From: an uncultured Bacteroides sp.
Lineage (GTDB): Bacteria > Bacteroidota > Bacteroidia > Bacteroidales > Bacteroidaceae
Direction: 5' to 3'
DNA: 40,651 bases
Assembly (NCBI RefSeq): GCF_958445495.1
Contig: NZ_CAUCSQ010000038.1
Location: 1-40,651 of the forward strand
Shown here: positions 32,416 through 40,469 of the stretch, piece after piece
How the letters are laid out: every line of letters starts with the position of its first letter
Numbering within the stretch: the first letter of the stretch is position 1
Notes under the pieces: model-generated
Told to the model about the DNA's origin: nothing
Seen by the model: the letters and a program-made list of their open reading frames with translations, nothing else
The model's database searches: none
Made by a program: the position numbers and the translations under genes

Positions 32416-34197
32416 ATGAATAACAGGAATATGATGGGGCTATTGGTCTATTGTTTATTTATGCTTGTAGTAATCTCGTGTACCAGTGATTTGGAGGAAG
32501 TGGTAATAAAACATGAAACTACTTTAGAGAAAACAAAGACTAGAGGGTTGGAGACTTATTCTTCTATATTTGAGTCTGATAAGGCAATATTAGCGGCACA
32601 TGGTTATGATACTGTAGCGATAATGGACTGTGATTCTTTTTATTTGGTTGAATCGGAATTGATTTTTAAGAAATCAAGATTACAAGAATTACGTGAGCAG
32701 CCTAGTACACGTTTGAACTATAAGAGAAGGATTGAACCGAGGTTTTATCGGATGCATTTAGTACTTTTTGATAATCAGTATGGTAATGAGAGTGTTTTTA
32801 AGGAGGCTGTATCTGAATGGAATAAGTTAAGTAAATGTTGTCTTAACTTTAGTACTTATTTTGAAACTAATACTCCTAACAACCGCTATATTGTAAATGT
32901 TTTGGTTCAGGATAATGCAAACTCTATGAGTTCGTCGGAACTAATCCGTGTTGTAGGAATAACAAATGGAAAACCTGGTGATAATATTTATATAAATTCA
33001 AAATATAAATATTGGTCGGAATTAACCAAAGAACAGAAAAAATATACTTTGATGCATGCTATTGGGCATTTGGTCGGACTGGAACATTCTAGTGAATATG
33101 ATACCTCTATTATGCAACCTGAATCGGGATTAGCTGCAAATAAAAATCTATGGAACGGTTTTTCTTTTGAGGATAAAGTGTTTATTCCTGAATTGTATCA
33201 GTTGAATCCTGCCAAAACTCAAATTGATTATAATCCGACTCCTGAAAATAATAAAGGGACAATGAAATTGAAAATGGGAGTGAAATACACTGTTACAACT
33301 TTATATACGTATGAGTGGTGTTATAATCCTAAATATACAATTGTAGCAGAACCGCTTAGCAATCCCGGCTCTTATAAGTTCACAAAAACAGGTGAGAACT
33401 CTTTCGATTTGCGTTTTACGGAGCCAGGAGAATGTATTGTCACTTTTGTAGTAAAAGACGAGGTAGATGGTACTGAATATAAATATACAAAAAAGTTTAG
33501 TGCAACTTATGACAAACCGACTTTTACAGTTCCAAGCAGTATTGAACTTGGGGAGTATTATGATTTTGAAATGGCGTATCAAGAAGAAGGATTTACGCCT
33601 ATTTTTAAAATTACTGTGGAAGAGCGTACCTTTGATAATAATACCGCACAAAACGTTTCGATTGTAAAAGTGAGTAATGGACATGTGCGAATTAAGTTTA
33701 ATGATTATGGGAATTATAAAGTTACCGCAAGAGTATCTAACAATATGGGTATCCCGGCAAAGCATTTTTATTTTTCCAAATATTACCGTCCCGATTATAA
33801 TGTGACTTTTACAGAAGAGGGTATGGTGAATGAAGGGAATGTTAATTTACCTACCAGTAAGCCAAACCAACCGACGGGAGAAAACAGATTGAATCGTTAC
33901 AGGTATGATATAGGCATAGGTCAGGTATCAACATTTGAGCATCGTGTGGCTTGTAGTGTTAAAACTACATATATTCAAAATTTTCTAAAATTTCGCCGTA
34001 TTAATCGTAGTTATATTGAAGATTCCGAACCTCGTGTATTTCGAGTTGGAGACTCTACTCAATTACAGTTAACTGTTTATAGTATGTACCATCCGGATTC
34101 ATTAAATTACGTGGACCATCATTCTATGGTTTATCCTCTTAAATGCGAAGTTATTTATCCTAAAGGTGTTTGTTATTTAGCAAAAGAAAAAGAGTAA
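32416..34197 (+). CDS. M57-like metalloprotease homologue with HAIGH instead of HEIGH
   Basis: A 593-residue lipoprotein (lipobox VISC, Cys22). The metzincin-like core at about 105-240 has TLMHAIGHLVGLEH (211-224) and a Met-turn SIMQP (231-235). In active M57 dual-action peptidases the zinc motif is HEIGHxxGxxH. Here His214, His218 and His224 are kept, but the general-base Glu is Ala215 (codon GCT, 33058-33060). The C-terminal half carries Ig-like domains (YTVTTLYTYEW, FTVPSSIELGEYYDFEM). Zinc binding is plausible, hydrolysis is not; it may be a binding protein. AT-rich codon use suggests transfer. Confidence 0.8.
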   Translation: MNNRNMMGLLVYCLFMLVVISCTSDLEEVVIKHETTLEKTKTRGLETYSSIFESDKAILAAHGYDTVAIMDCDSFYLVESELIFKKSRLQELREQPSTRLNYKRRIEPRFYRMHLVLFDNQYGNESVFKEAVSEWNKLSKCCLNFSTYFETNTPNNRYIVNVLVQDNANSMSSSELIRVVGITNGKPGDNIYINSKYKYWSELTKEQKKYTLMHAIGHLVGLEHSSEYDTSIMQPESGLAANKNLWNGFSFEDKVFIPELYQLNPAKTQIDYNPTPENNKGTMKLKMGVKYTVTTLYTYEWCYNPKYTIVAEPLSNPGSYKFTKTGENSFDLRFTEPGECIVTFVVKDEVDGTEYKYTKKFSATYDKPTFTVPSSIELGEYYDFEMAYQEEGFTPIFKITVEERTFDNNTAQNVSIVKVSNGHVRIKFNDYGNYKVTARVSNNMGIPAKHFYFSKYYRPDYNVTFTEEGMVNEGNVNLPTSKPNQPTGENRLNRYRYDIGIGQVSTFEHRVACSVKTTYIQNFLKFRRINRSYIEDSEPRVFRVGDSTQLQLTVYSMYHPDSLNYVDHHSMVYPLKCEVIYPKGVCYLAKEKE

Positions 34198-34503
34198 AGT
34201 GTAATGTAAACTATGGTAAAATTATAAGTACTTTTATACCTGTAAGGCAGGGGAAAATCTGCTGTGGAAAGAGAAATATCAGCCGTCGGAAAGTGTGAGG
34301 TAATATCTCACATTGGAAGAAATGAAAACGGTTATGACGACTTCCTACCCGCACGGGATGCGAAATGGGTTTTCTTGGTGTAGGTGATGCTTACTCTATG
34401 ACTTTTGCCACTCATCCCCCATATATTGCCCAATAACAGAACCTGTTTTCTGTTTTTCAGACAATACTTATGTATCACCTTATAATAATATAATGTATTG
34501 ATT
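34198..34503. other. intergenic region with short hairpins
   Basis: No gene seen. A TGTGAG...CTCACA hairpin at about 34289-34307 could be a weak terminator. The rest has a higher GC content than its neighbours and may be a remnant of other DNA. Confidence 0.4.
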
Positions 34504-35016
34504 ATGAGATTATTTAAATATTTGTCAGGAATTTATGAGTATATGTTTTATAGAGTTTATATACGACGTCGTAAATTATGGGATAGGGCTCCTTGGCTGA
34601 GAACTTGGAGTCCAGGGATGACAGCCTCATTAGTTCCACTAATGTTATTTAGTATAGCATTTGTATTTCCTTTGTTATTTGTGTTTTTGTATTTACTTAA
34701 TATTCATAACAATAATATATTAGTGATAATTTTTCTAGTTACGTATTTTATTGCAGGTGACTTTACTGACAAATTTTTTCTTAATAAAGGAAACTATTTA
34801 GAAATTGTAAGGAAATACGAAAACGAGAATAGGTATGAACGTAAGCGTCGAACTAAACAAGTTTGGATATTAGTCTTAATCACTGTTTTATGGTTGGTAG
34901 TATTTACATGCATTATTTATTTTGTTTTCCCCCATTCTTCTAATTCTTTATATAAGAATTCTTCTCCAGAATATATAGAGATGTTGAAAGATATAAGAGA
35001 TAGGAGAGCACAATAG
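34504..35016 (+). CDS. small integral membrane protein
   Basis: A 170-residue protein from the ATG at 34504 (the frame opens with a TTG at 34498). It has a basic N-terminus (RRRKLWDRAPWLRTWSPG). Three hydrophobic segments follow at about 42-66, 70-87 and 121-144, then a charged tail (PEYIEMLKDIRDRRAQ). No family is recognised. The 3' end and about 220 bp of downstream DNA recur at 35432-35726, so this locus has been duplicated and one copy has decayed. Confidence 0.65.
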   Translation: MRLFKYLSGIYEYMFYRVYIRRRKLWDRAPWLRTWSPGMTASLVPLMLFSIAFVFPLLFVFLYLLNIHNNNILVIIFLVTYFIAGDFTDKFFLNKGNYLEIVRKYENENRYERKRRTKQVWILVLITVLWLVVFTCIIYFVFPHSSNSLYKNSSPEYIEMLKDIRDRRAQ

Positions 35017-35240
35017 AATATAAACAGTGAAACAAGGTTATTGATGGATTTTGAATGTTATACTTTAAAAAATAAATTATTATGGAAAAGAATCGGATAG
35101 CTTTATTATTTCCGCAAGCATGAGCATATTTGTTCAGTCGTGCAGCAGAAAGGACTTGCAAACTTTGTGCGTATTTCATTCTTTAACCTTCAAAATAATA
35201 ATAACTTCAAAAGGCTTATAAATATAATATTTATTTTCTA
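34960..35240 (+). repeat. long direct repeat, copy 1
   Basis: This stretch covers the 3' end of the membrane-protein gene and the following non-coding DNA. It recurs at 35432-35726 with high identity, including a conserved ATG-led 13-codon frame (MEKNRIALLFPQA) and the block GTTCAGTCGTGCAGCAGAAA. Confidence 0.9.
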
Positions 35241-35431
35241 TCTTTACAAGCGTAACACCCTGTTGTCCCTGCTGAAAAGCATACTTCAGGGTTATTGTTT
35301 TTTATATCCCTACCCTTCCTTGCCACAAATCTGAATATTTGTTTATTGCAGATAAATATCGTAATGAAACTAAAAAAACAGCGACAACGTATGAGGCAAG
35401 TTTGGATTTAAATAGTAGATACCTCAAATAA
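35241..35431. other. spacer between the direct repeats
   Basis: AT-rich. It contains an ACCCTG...CAGGGT hairpin near 35256-35294 followed by a T-rich stretch, which looks like a terminator. From about 35340 it shows weak resemblance to the middle of the membrane-protein gene (TTATTGCAG, CAAGTTTGGAT), with frame damage. Confidence 0.4.
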
Positions 35432-35492
35432 AAATCCTCCTTTGGAATATATAGAGATGTTGAAGGAAATAAGGGGTAGGCGACCACAATAG
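35340..35492 (+). pseudogene. decayed partial copy of the 34504-35016 gene
   Basis: The last 20 codons before the TAG at 35490 read KNPPLEYIEMLKEIRGRRPQ. The intact gene ends KNSSPEYIEMLKDIRDRRAQ. Further upstream a QVWI segment matches, but a stop codon and deletions break the frame and the membrane segments are missing. Confidence 0.7.
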
Positions 35493-35726
35493 AATTAAAC
35501 AGTGAAACAAGGTTATTGATGGATTTTTAATGTTATAGATATGTTATACTTTAAAAGATAAATTATTATGGAAAAGAATCGGATAGCTTTATTATTTCCA
35601 CAAGCATGAGCATATTTGTTCAGTCGTGCAGCAGAAAGGACTTGTAAACTTTGTGCGTATTTCATTCTTTAATCTTCAAAATAATAATAACTTCAAAAGG
35701 CTTACAAATGTAATATTTATTTTCTA
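35432..35726 (+). repeat. long direct repeat, copy 2
   Basis: Second copy of 34960-35240, with small substitutions and a roughly 12-bp insertion near TTATAGATATG. It ends within the shared TTATTTTCTA. Confidence 0.9.
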
Positions 35727-35746
35727 AAATTGTATCAGAAATATAA

Positions 35747-35878
35747 CCTCTTAAAATCAAAAGAGTTAGAAAAATTATCTCATTATTAGGTAATGAATTG
35801 GCAACCGTCCTGATTGCTGTGGTCTGCATCGCTTTGCTTATTTGGATAACTCTTGTGTATGCAAAAATACACAAATAA
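35747..35878 (+). pseudogene. open frame for a membrane-segment fragment
   Basis: A 43-codon open frame without an ATG encodes one clear hydrophobic helix (ELATVLIAVVCIALLIWITL) followed by VYAKIHK and a stop. It could be the 3' end of a deleted gene or a very small membrane protein with a non-standard start. Confidence 0.25.
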
Positions 35879-35993
35879 ATCAAGATGAAGTAAACAACGG
35901 CATTTTTTTATTTGAATAAAACACATCAGAAAGAAATTCATCCACTCTATATTGAAGTCCGTCCTTTCTATTTTACACCTTGTCAGCCATCGC

Positions 35994-36024
35994 TTTCCGC
36001 TATTACAGGGTGGTTTTACCTTTG
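35994..36024 (+). promoter_or_regulatory. promoter of the DUF6268-like gene
   Basis: TTTC (35994-35997), 19 bp, TACCTTTG (36017-36024). The -7 box is exact. The start codon at 36038 follows at once, which excludes the longer frame opening at 35912. Confidence 0.65.
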
Positions 36025-36037
36025 CATAAAAAACGAA

Positions 36038-36934
36038 ATGAGAAGAATACAGTTTTTAATGGTCTTAGTATTTACAGCCATAAGTGCTTATGGGCAAGGT
36101 TATGTGGAGGTTGGTCACACCCCCTCAAGGAATTTTATGGAAGATGAAGGTGGTGAAAAGTTAGGGGCTGGAAATATGTGGCAACTCAAAGGCAGATACA
36201 CATTCCCATTTTTAGTGAAACAAAACGAAAGAAAACAGCCGATGGTATGGTCGGGCACACTCAACGGAATGTTTTCCCACATGAATAATAACGGCATGGC
36301 TGCGGAAGTTAATCCGAATGACATATTAAACTTGAGTTTTAATGTGTCACATTTGCGCCCCATATCTTCAAGATGGTATATGATGGCTTCGTTTGGCATC
36401 GGGTTATATACGATACCGAATGATATTTCTTTTAAGAGCATATTGGCAAACGGCGCAGTCATTTTCGCTTATAAGTTGAGAGATAATCTGGATGTCGGAA
36501 TAGGCGCAGGACTGACAAACTCATACGGAGTTCCTCTTATTATGCCTATGGGTTTTCTAAAATGGAACATGACAGGGCTGTATGAAGTGAATATGGAAGT
36601 AGCAAGCAGTATGAAAGCCTCTGTATCAAGGACATTCTCCCACAAATTCAGGTTTACGCTTGTACCCATAGATATGGACGGAATGTCTGCCGTGGTCAAA
36701 CGAAACGAGAAATACGCAATATATGGTGCTACAAGAATGCGAACCTACATCAGTCCGGAACTGAAAGTCGGCAGTCAGTCATGCCTATATGTGGCTGTGG
36801 GTGTAGAGCTGCTTCATTCGGTCAAAGTGTCCGACCGAAGTTATAAAGGGTTCATCAGCAGTTTCAAGGGTAACAGCAGTTGGAGGTTTGGCTGTGCGTT
36901 CCATGTCATGGCAGGTTTCAAATACGGGTTTTAA
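36038..36934 (+). CDS. DUF6268-like outer-membrane protein
   Basis: A 298-residue protein from the ATG at 36038. The signal peptide ends AYG-Q (about 19), then strands typical of a barrel: NLSFNVSHLRPISSRWYMMASFGIGLY near 100-126, LDVGIGAGLTNSYGVPLIMPMGFL near 155-178, and an end in AGFKYGF. It resembles the DUF6268 family. It is followed by a LytTR response regulator and a histidine kinase on the same strand, so it is probably controlled by, or senses for, that pair. Start chosen by the promoter at 35994-36024. Confidence 0.75.
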   Translation: MRRIQFLMVLVFTAISAYGQGYVEVGHTPSRNFMEDEGGEKLGAGNMWQLKGRYTFPFLVKQNERKQPMVWSGTLNGMFSHMNNNGMAAEVNPNDILNLSFNVSHLRPISSRWYMMASFGIGLYTIPNDISFKSILANGAVIFAYKLRDNLDVGIGAGLTNSYGVPLIMPMGFLKWNMTGLYEVNMEVASSMKASVSRTFSHKFRFTLVPIDMDGMSAVVKRNEKYAIYGATRMRTYISPELKVGSQSCLYVAVGVELLHSVKVSDRSYKGFISSFKGNSSWRFGCAFHVMAGFKYGF

Positions 36935-36944
36935 TCGAGAATAG

Positions 36945-36975
36945 TTTCAGAAAAGACAGAATTGGCGTACTTTTG
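36945..36975 (+). promoter_or_regulatory. promoter of the LytTR regulator
   Basis: TTTC (36945-36948), 19 bp, TACTTTTG (36968-36975). The ATG at 36980 lies almost at the expected transcription start, so the message would be leaderless or start at the ATG 36992. Confidence 0.55.
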
Positions 36976-36979
36976 CAAT

Positions 36980-37735
36980 ATGGTTGATTACATGATTATA
37001 GAAGACGAGCGTTTTGCATATGAAGAAATGAAACGCATGATGTCAGCCCTTCGCCCCAGTTATTACCTGCAAGCATGGGTCAGTAGCGTGAAGGATGCGG
37101 TTTTCGCATTGAGACATGCTGTGCCGGATTTGCTGATTATCGACATACGTCTGTCTGACGGATTGTGCTTTGACGTGTTTGAACACATATCTGTAAATAC
37201 TCCTGTCATTTTTACAACTGCCTATGACGAATATGCGTTGCGCGCTTTTCGTGTGAACAGTATTGACTATTTGTTGAAGCCTATTGAGGAGAAGGATTTG
37301 GAAAGAGCCTTGGTGAAGTTTGAAACGAACAATTTACCCAATCCGGCATCAGCAGGATACCATTCTTTGGCGACAAGATATCTTGGGAGTGTCAAGAAAA
37401 ACCGTTTCCTTGTCTCCATCGGTGACACGTTCCGATACGTGGATGCGTCAAATATCGCATTCTTTTACAGCGAGGAGAAATACAATTATCTGCATACATT
37501 TGAAAGCAAGCGTTACATCATAAATTATTCTTTAGAACAATTGGAAGCGATGCTCGGGCATAGTGATTTCTTCCGTGTGTCCCGCAGTTGCATCGCCAAC
37601 ATAAAGTCTGTCAGGAAAGTCTCAAAGTTTTTCGGTGGTCGTTTGCTGGTAAACTTTTCACCGGATTGTCCGTTGGAAGTCATCGTGAGTCGCAGCCGTG
37701 CGGATGGTTTTCTCAAATGGATGGACGGTCTTTAA
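36980..37735 (+). CDS. LytTR-family response regulator
   Basis: A 251-residue two-component regulator. The receiver domain (1 to about 118) has IIEDE near 6-10, the phospho-acceptor Asp55 in LLIIDIRLSDG, Thr near 79-80 and Lys100 in LLKP. The LytTR DNA-binding domain (about 140-250) has FLVSIGDTFRYVDASNIAFFYSEE and FFRVSRSCIANIKSV. The start at 36980 gives a complete first strand. The next gene is its likely kinase, starting 13 bp after the stop. The likely target is the DUF6268-like gene just upstream, but no repeat sites were recognised. Confidence 0.92.
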   Translation: MVDYMIIEDERFAYEEMKRMMSALRPSYYLQAWVSSVKDAVFALRHAVPDLLIIDIRLSDGLCFDVFEHISVNTPVIFTTAYDEYALRAFRVNSIDYLLKPIEEKDLERALVKFETNNLPNPASAGYHSLATRYLGSVKKNRFLVSIGDTFRYVDASNIAFFYSEEKYNYLHTFESKRYIINYSLEQLEAMLGHSDFFRVSRSCIANIKSVRKVSKFFGGRLLVNFSPDCPLEVIVSRSRADGFLKWMDGL

Positions 37736-37748
37736 CACGTTTGCCGAC

Positions 37749-38738
37749 ATGAAAGGAAAACGAATGTTTTGGGGTGTTGCCTTGCTTGCCGTTCTGACGT
37801 TGATGGCTTGTATCGCCACATTTTCAATTTTGGCAGGCTCTTTTCAGGGTGAAGTCATCTTGCTTAATTTCGCCTTGAATATTCCGTTTTGCATATTCAT
37901 CGGATATGCAGACTATAAGATTGTGTCATTCCTGCATAAACGCCAAAAGAATACAGATGCGCTATCCATAGTGGCTAATGTCATTGTTTCCAATCTGACA
38001 ATAGGCATCGTGTTCCTCACCTTCTATCTCATAAGCTGTTCCATCACGCCTTACAGGCTAAATGGTATATTGCAACACCTGTTGCCCGTGATACTATTGA
38101 ACAGCATGATAGTGCTTATCATCGAAGCGTTCTTTTACAACAACCTGTTTCTTGCAAACAAAGTCCGGCTGGCAGTGGTTGAAAAAGAAAAAACGAAATA
38201 TCAGCTCGAAAATCTCAAGAGGCAAGTCAATCCGCATTTCCTGTTCAACTGCCTGAACGTGCTTTCTGCTTTGGCATATCAGGATGCCGACAAAGCGAAT
38301 TTGTTTACCAAGAAACTTTCGTCCGTGTACCGCTATCTGCTTGCCACACAGGAAGAAAATAAAGTGCCTTTGCCAGATGAACTTGACTTTGTAAATGCGT
38401 ATATCTATCTTGAGCAAATCCGTTTCGGGGAAACCCTGTTTATCAGCATGACGTGTGATAAAGAGGCTTTAACCAAGTATATTGTTCCGGCAAGCGTTCA
38501 AATGCTTGTTGAAAACGCTTTGAAGCATAATATAAATACAAGGGATTTTCCTTTAAGGATAGACATATGCATCGGCAAAGAGCACATAACAGTAACAAAT
38601 AATCTGCAACTTAGAAGCACTGTAAGCAAGAACGGGGTAGGACTGAAAAATTTGGAAGAACAATACCGTATTCATGGCAAGTGCATAAAAGTCAGGAAGT
38701 CAGATTTGGATTTTACAGTTACATTGCCTTTACTCTAA
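37749..38738 (+). CDS. LytS-type sensor histidine kinase
   Basis: A 329-residue kinase from the ATG at 37749. Four transmembrane helices (about 6-30, 36-60, 72-98, 107-128) lead to a His_kinase domain with the phospho-acceptor His163 in RQVNPHFLFNCLN. The ATPase N-box is VENALKHNI and a G-box GVGLKNLEEQY follows near the C-terminus. There is no extracellular sensor domain, so sensing may occur in the membrane. It pairs with the LytTR regulator just upstream. The longer frame from 37698 overlaps the regulator and is unlikely. Confidence 0.92.
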   Translation: MKGKRMFWGVALLAVLTLMACIATFSILAGSFQGEVILLNFALNIPFCIFIGYADYKIVSFLHKRQKNTDALSIVANVIVSNLTIGIVFLTFYLISCSITPYRLNGILQHLLPVILLNSMIVLIIEAFFYNNLFLANKVRLAVVEKEKTKYQLENLKRQVNPHFLFNCLNVLSALAYQDADKANLFTKKLSSVYRYLLATQEENKVPLPDELDFVNAYIYLEQIRFGETLFISMTCDKEALTKYIVPASVQMLVENALKHNINTRDFPLRIDICIGKEHITVTNNLQLRSTVSKNGVGLKNLEEQYRIHGKCIKVRKSDLDFTVTLPLL

Positions 38739-38747
38739 GTTCTATTT

Positions 38748-38807
38748 CAGCCAACGGGATATATGACAGAGTATGTTTATGATAATCCGTCCATATATCG
38801 TTGGCTG
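38748..38807. repeat. inverted repeat between the kinase and the relaxase remnant
   Basis: CAGCCAACG (38748-38756) and CGTTGGCTG (38799-38807), with inner ATATAT arms (38759-38764 and 38793-38798). It may be a shared terminator of the convergent genes, although no T run follows. Confidence 0.7.
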
Positions 38808-38811
38808 TAGA

Positions 38812-39667
38812 TTATAATCCCATTCTCTTACTTTTTCGTGGCGGTGTAATTGTTCTCCGAACAGACGAAAACAGCTTGTCTAACTGCTCCCTAAACCACT
38901 CGCCAATCGGTTTTCCCTCCATACAAAGTACCAGCTTTGTATTGTCTTTCACCACATGGAAAGTCGCCCTCTCGGTCTTGAACTTCCGCTTGTGTTCCTC
39001 CGAATAGAGTTTACCCGCATACTCCAACGGCTTACCGCTTATGAGTGTGGCGACTTGCCTGTCGTTGAAGCCTATTTTGAGGCAGAAGTTCTCCATGTGC
39101 AACATTTTACGGAAATAGGGAAACCATGCCGCAGCCTTTGATATGACCGTTTTCAGCAAGGACACTTCCTTCCGGTGCTTGGCTTGTATTTCCATTAACT
39201 GGCGGTGGTATTCCTCCTGCTGGCATTGCATCTGCTCCTGCAACAGTTCAATGTTTTCGTCACGTGCGGCAATCTCATTTTGCAGGGTATGGTTGTCGGC
39301 TTCCAGTTCCCCCGTCCAGCGTTTCAGGTCACGGTAGTATTGGGCGGCGGAAACATGGCGTGCTTCCGAACCACGAACGCCAGGCTGCAAGCCGTATTTC
39401 GCCATTGCTTGGGCATAGCTGTCGTGATAGGCAACCAGTTTCTTACGTGTCAGCACGTCATCGGCGCACGGTGTCGGCTTTCTTGCGGTATTGGCGTTTG
39501 CCCTCCGCCTGCTTCTTCCTTGCCTTTCTGTGTTCGCCCGTCACTATCGGCACGACTGTGGCATGGATGTGCGGCGTATGTTCATCCATGTGCAAAACAG
39601 CCGAAACGGTGTTTTCCCGTCCGAAAGTGCGGTACAGCCATTGCAAGTTGTAAAGTTTTGACAGCAA
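38812..39667 (-). pseudogene. truncated, frameshifted MobV-type relaxase
   Basis: Two adjacent minus-strand frames (39667-39458 and 39456-38812) form one broken plasmid-recombination/mobilization protein. The first part has FGRENTVSAVLHMDEHTPHIHATVVPI, with the metal-binding HxxxxPHxH motif. The second starts LTRKKLVAYHDSYAQAMAKYGLQPG and continues as a coiled coil (about ELEADNHTLQNEIAARDENIE). The two frames are joined by a small deletion near 39457, around DTVR. About 100 N-terminal residues, with the catalytic N-terminus, are missing. The protein cannot nick DNA, so this marks an old mobilizable element. Confidence 0.88.
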
Positions 39668-39746
39668 ATAGTAAACATAGGTTTAGAAATCCAATCGTTT
39701 AACACTATTATAAGACGTTATTAATTTAATCGGGAGGTTCTTCTTT

Positions 39747-39797
39747 TATCTTTGTCTTGTCCTTTAGTTGGTTCAGCAAAAGGACAAGACAAAGATA
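39747..39797. repeat. perfect 19-bp inverted repeat with 13-bp centre
   Basis: TATCTTTGTCTTGTCCTTT (39747-39765) and its exact complement (39779-39797) flank a 13-bp centre. No T run follows on either strand. It lies 80 bp upstream of the relaxase remnant and could be part of its oriT, or a recombination site. Each arm also begins with the -7-like TATCTTTG. Confidence 0.9.
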
Positions 39798-39917
39798 GAA
39801 TGAACGATACCATTTGATAATATGCTTGGCTTATTTGTCAATGTCGTATTTTATCTTTAAAATATCTAATATGTTACTTTATAAAAAATAGATTACAACA
39901 ATAGAAAATAGGAAAAT

Positions 39918-40328
39918 ATGAAAGCAAGAAATCTTTTTGGAATATTTTTATTATTTCTTTGCACATTCGGTTTTATAGGCTGTAATGATGATGATAAGCA
40001 AACTGACGAATTAAGTCCCGAAGTCCTTTATCAGACTTCATGGCGTGGCACAGGGCATTGCAAAGTATGGACCGTGCAGAATATGGGGATAGGTGTACAA
40101 TTCATAGATACTCAAAAGGGAAAAGTAAATTGGGAAGGTTACGACGAGATTGATATTACTTACTCAATAGAGGGCAAATATATCACATTTAACAGCAACG
40201 CTTTGTATTTAGGAGGAGCTCCTTGGAGTATTAAAAGTTATACGGATGGGCATTTGGTACTTGTACAAAATGAAGCCAGTCCGGACGAAGAAAAAATAGC
40301 TATAATAGAATTAGAAAAGATAGATTAA
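39918..40328 (+). CDS. small lipocalin-like lipoprotein
   Basis: A 136-residue lipoprotein with lipobox FIGC (Cys22) and acidic NDDDKQTDE after it. The mature part of about 115 residues is beta-rich (SWRGTGHCKVWTVQNMGIGV, ITYSIEGKYITFNSNALYL, HLVLVQNEA), like short lipocalin-type domains. It has no close neighbour on its strand and ends with a strong hairpin terminator. Function unknown. Confidence 0.75.
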   Translation: MKARNLFGIFLLFLCTFGFIGCNDDDKQTDELSPEVLYQTSWRGTGHCKVWTVQNMGIGVQFIDTQKGKVNWEGYDEIDITYSIEGKYITFNSNALYLGGAPWSIKSYTDGHLVLVQNEASPDEEKIAIIELEKID

Positions 40329-40343
40329 ATATGGAAAGAAAAT

Positions 40344-40371
40344 AAGCCTTAGCGATATTTCGCTAAGGCTT
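40344..40371. terminator. bidirectional hairpin terminator
   Basis: AAGCCTTAGCG (40344-40354) pairs with CGCTAAGGCTT (40361-40371), 6-nt loop. TTTT on the plus side and A/T-rich sequence on the other side let it serve both convergent genes. Confidence 0.85.
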
Positions 40372-40469
40372 TTAAAAGCTCTGAATTTATAAAGTCGCAG
40401 ATTGTAACTCTGCTCCGATATTCTTTATGGTATCGAGAATCTTCTTTGTTGTTGATTCTCCAGCCTTAA

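Noticed and set aside
35140..35334. 64-codon frame within and after direct-repeat copy 1
   Set aside because: Does not survive in copy 2 and has no recognisable feature.
39747..39797. divergent pair of promoters formed by the two mirrored TATCTTTG boxes
   Set aside because: No TTTG or TTG at the right distance on either side.
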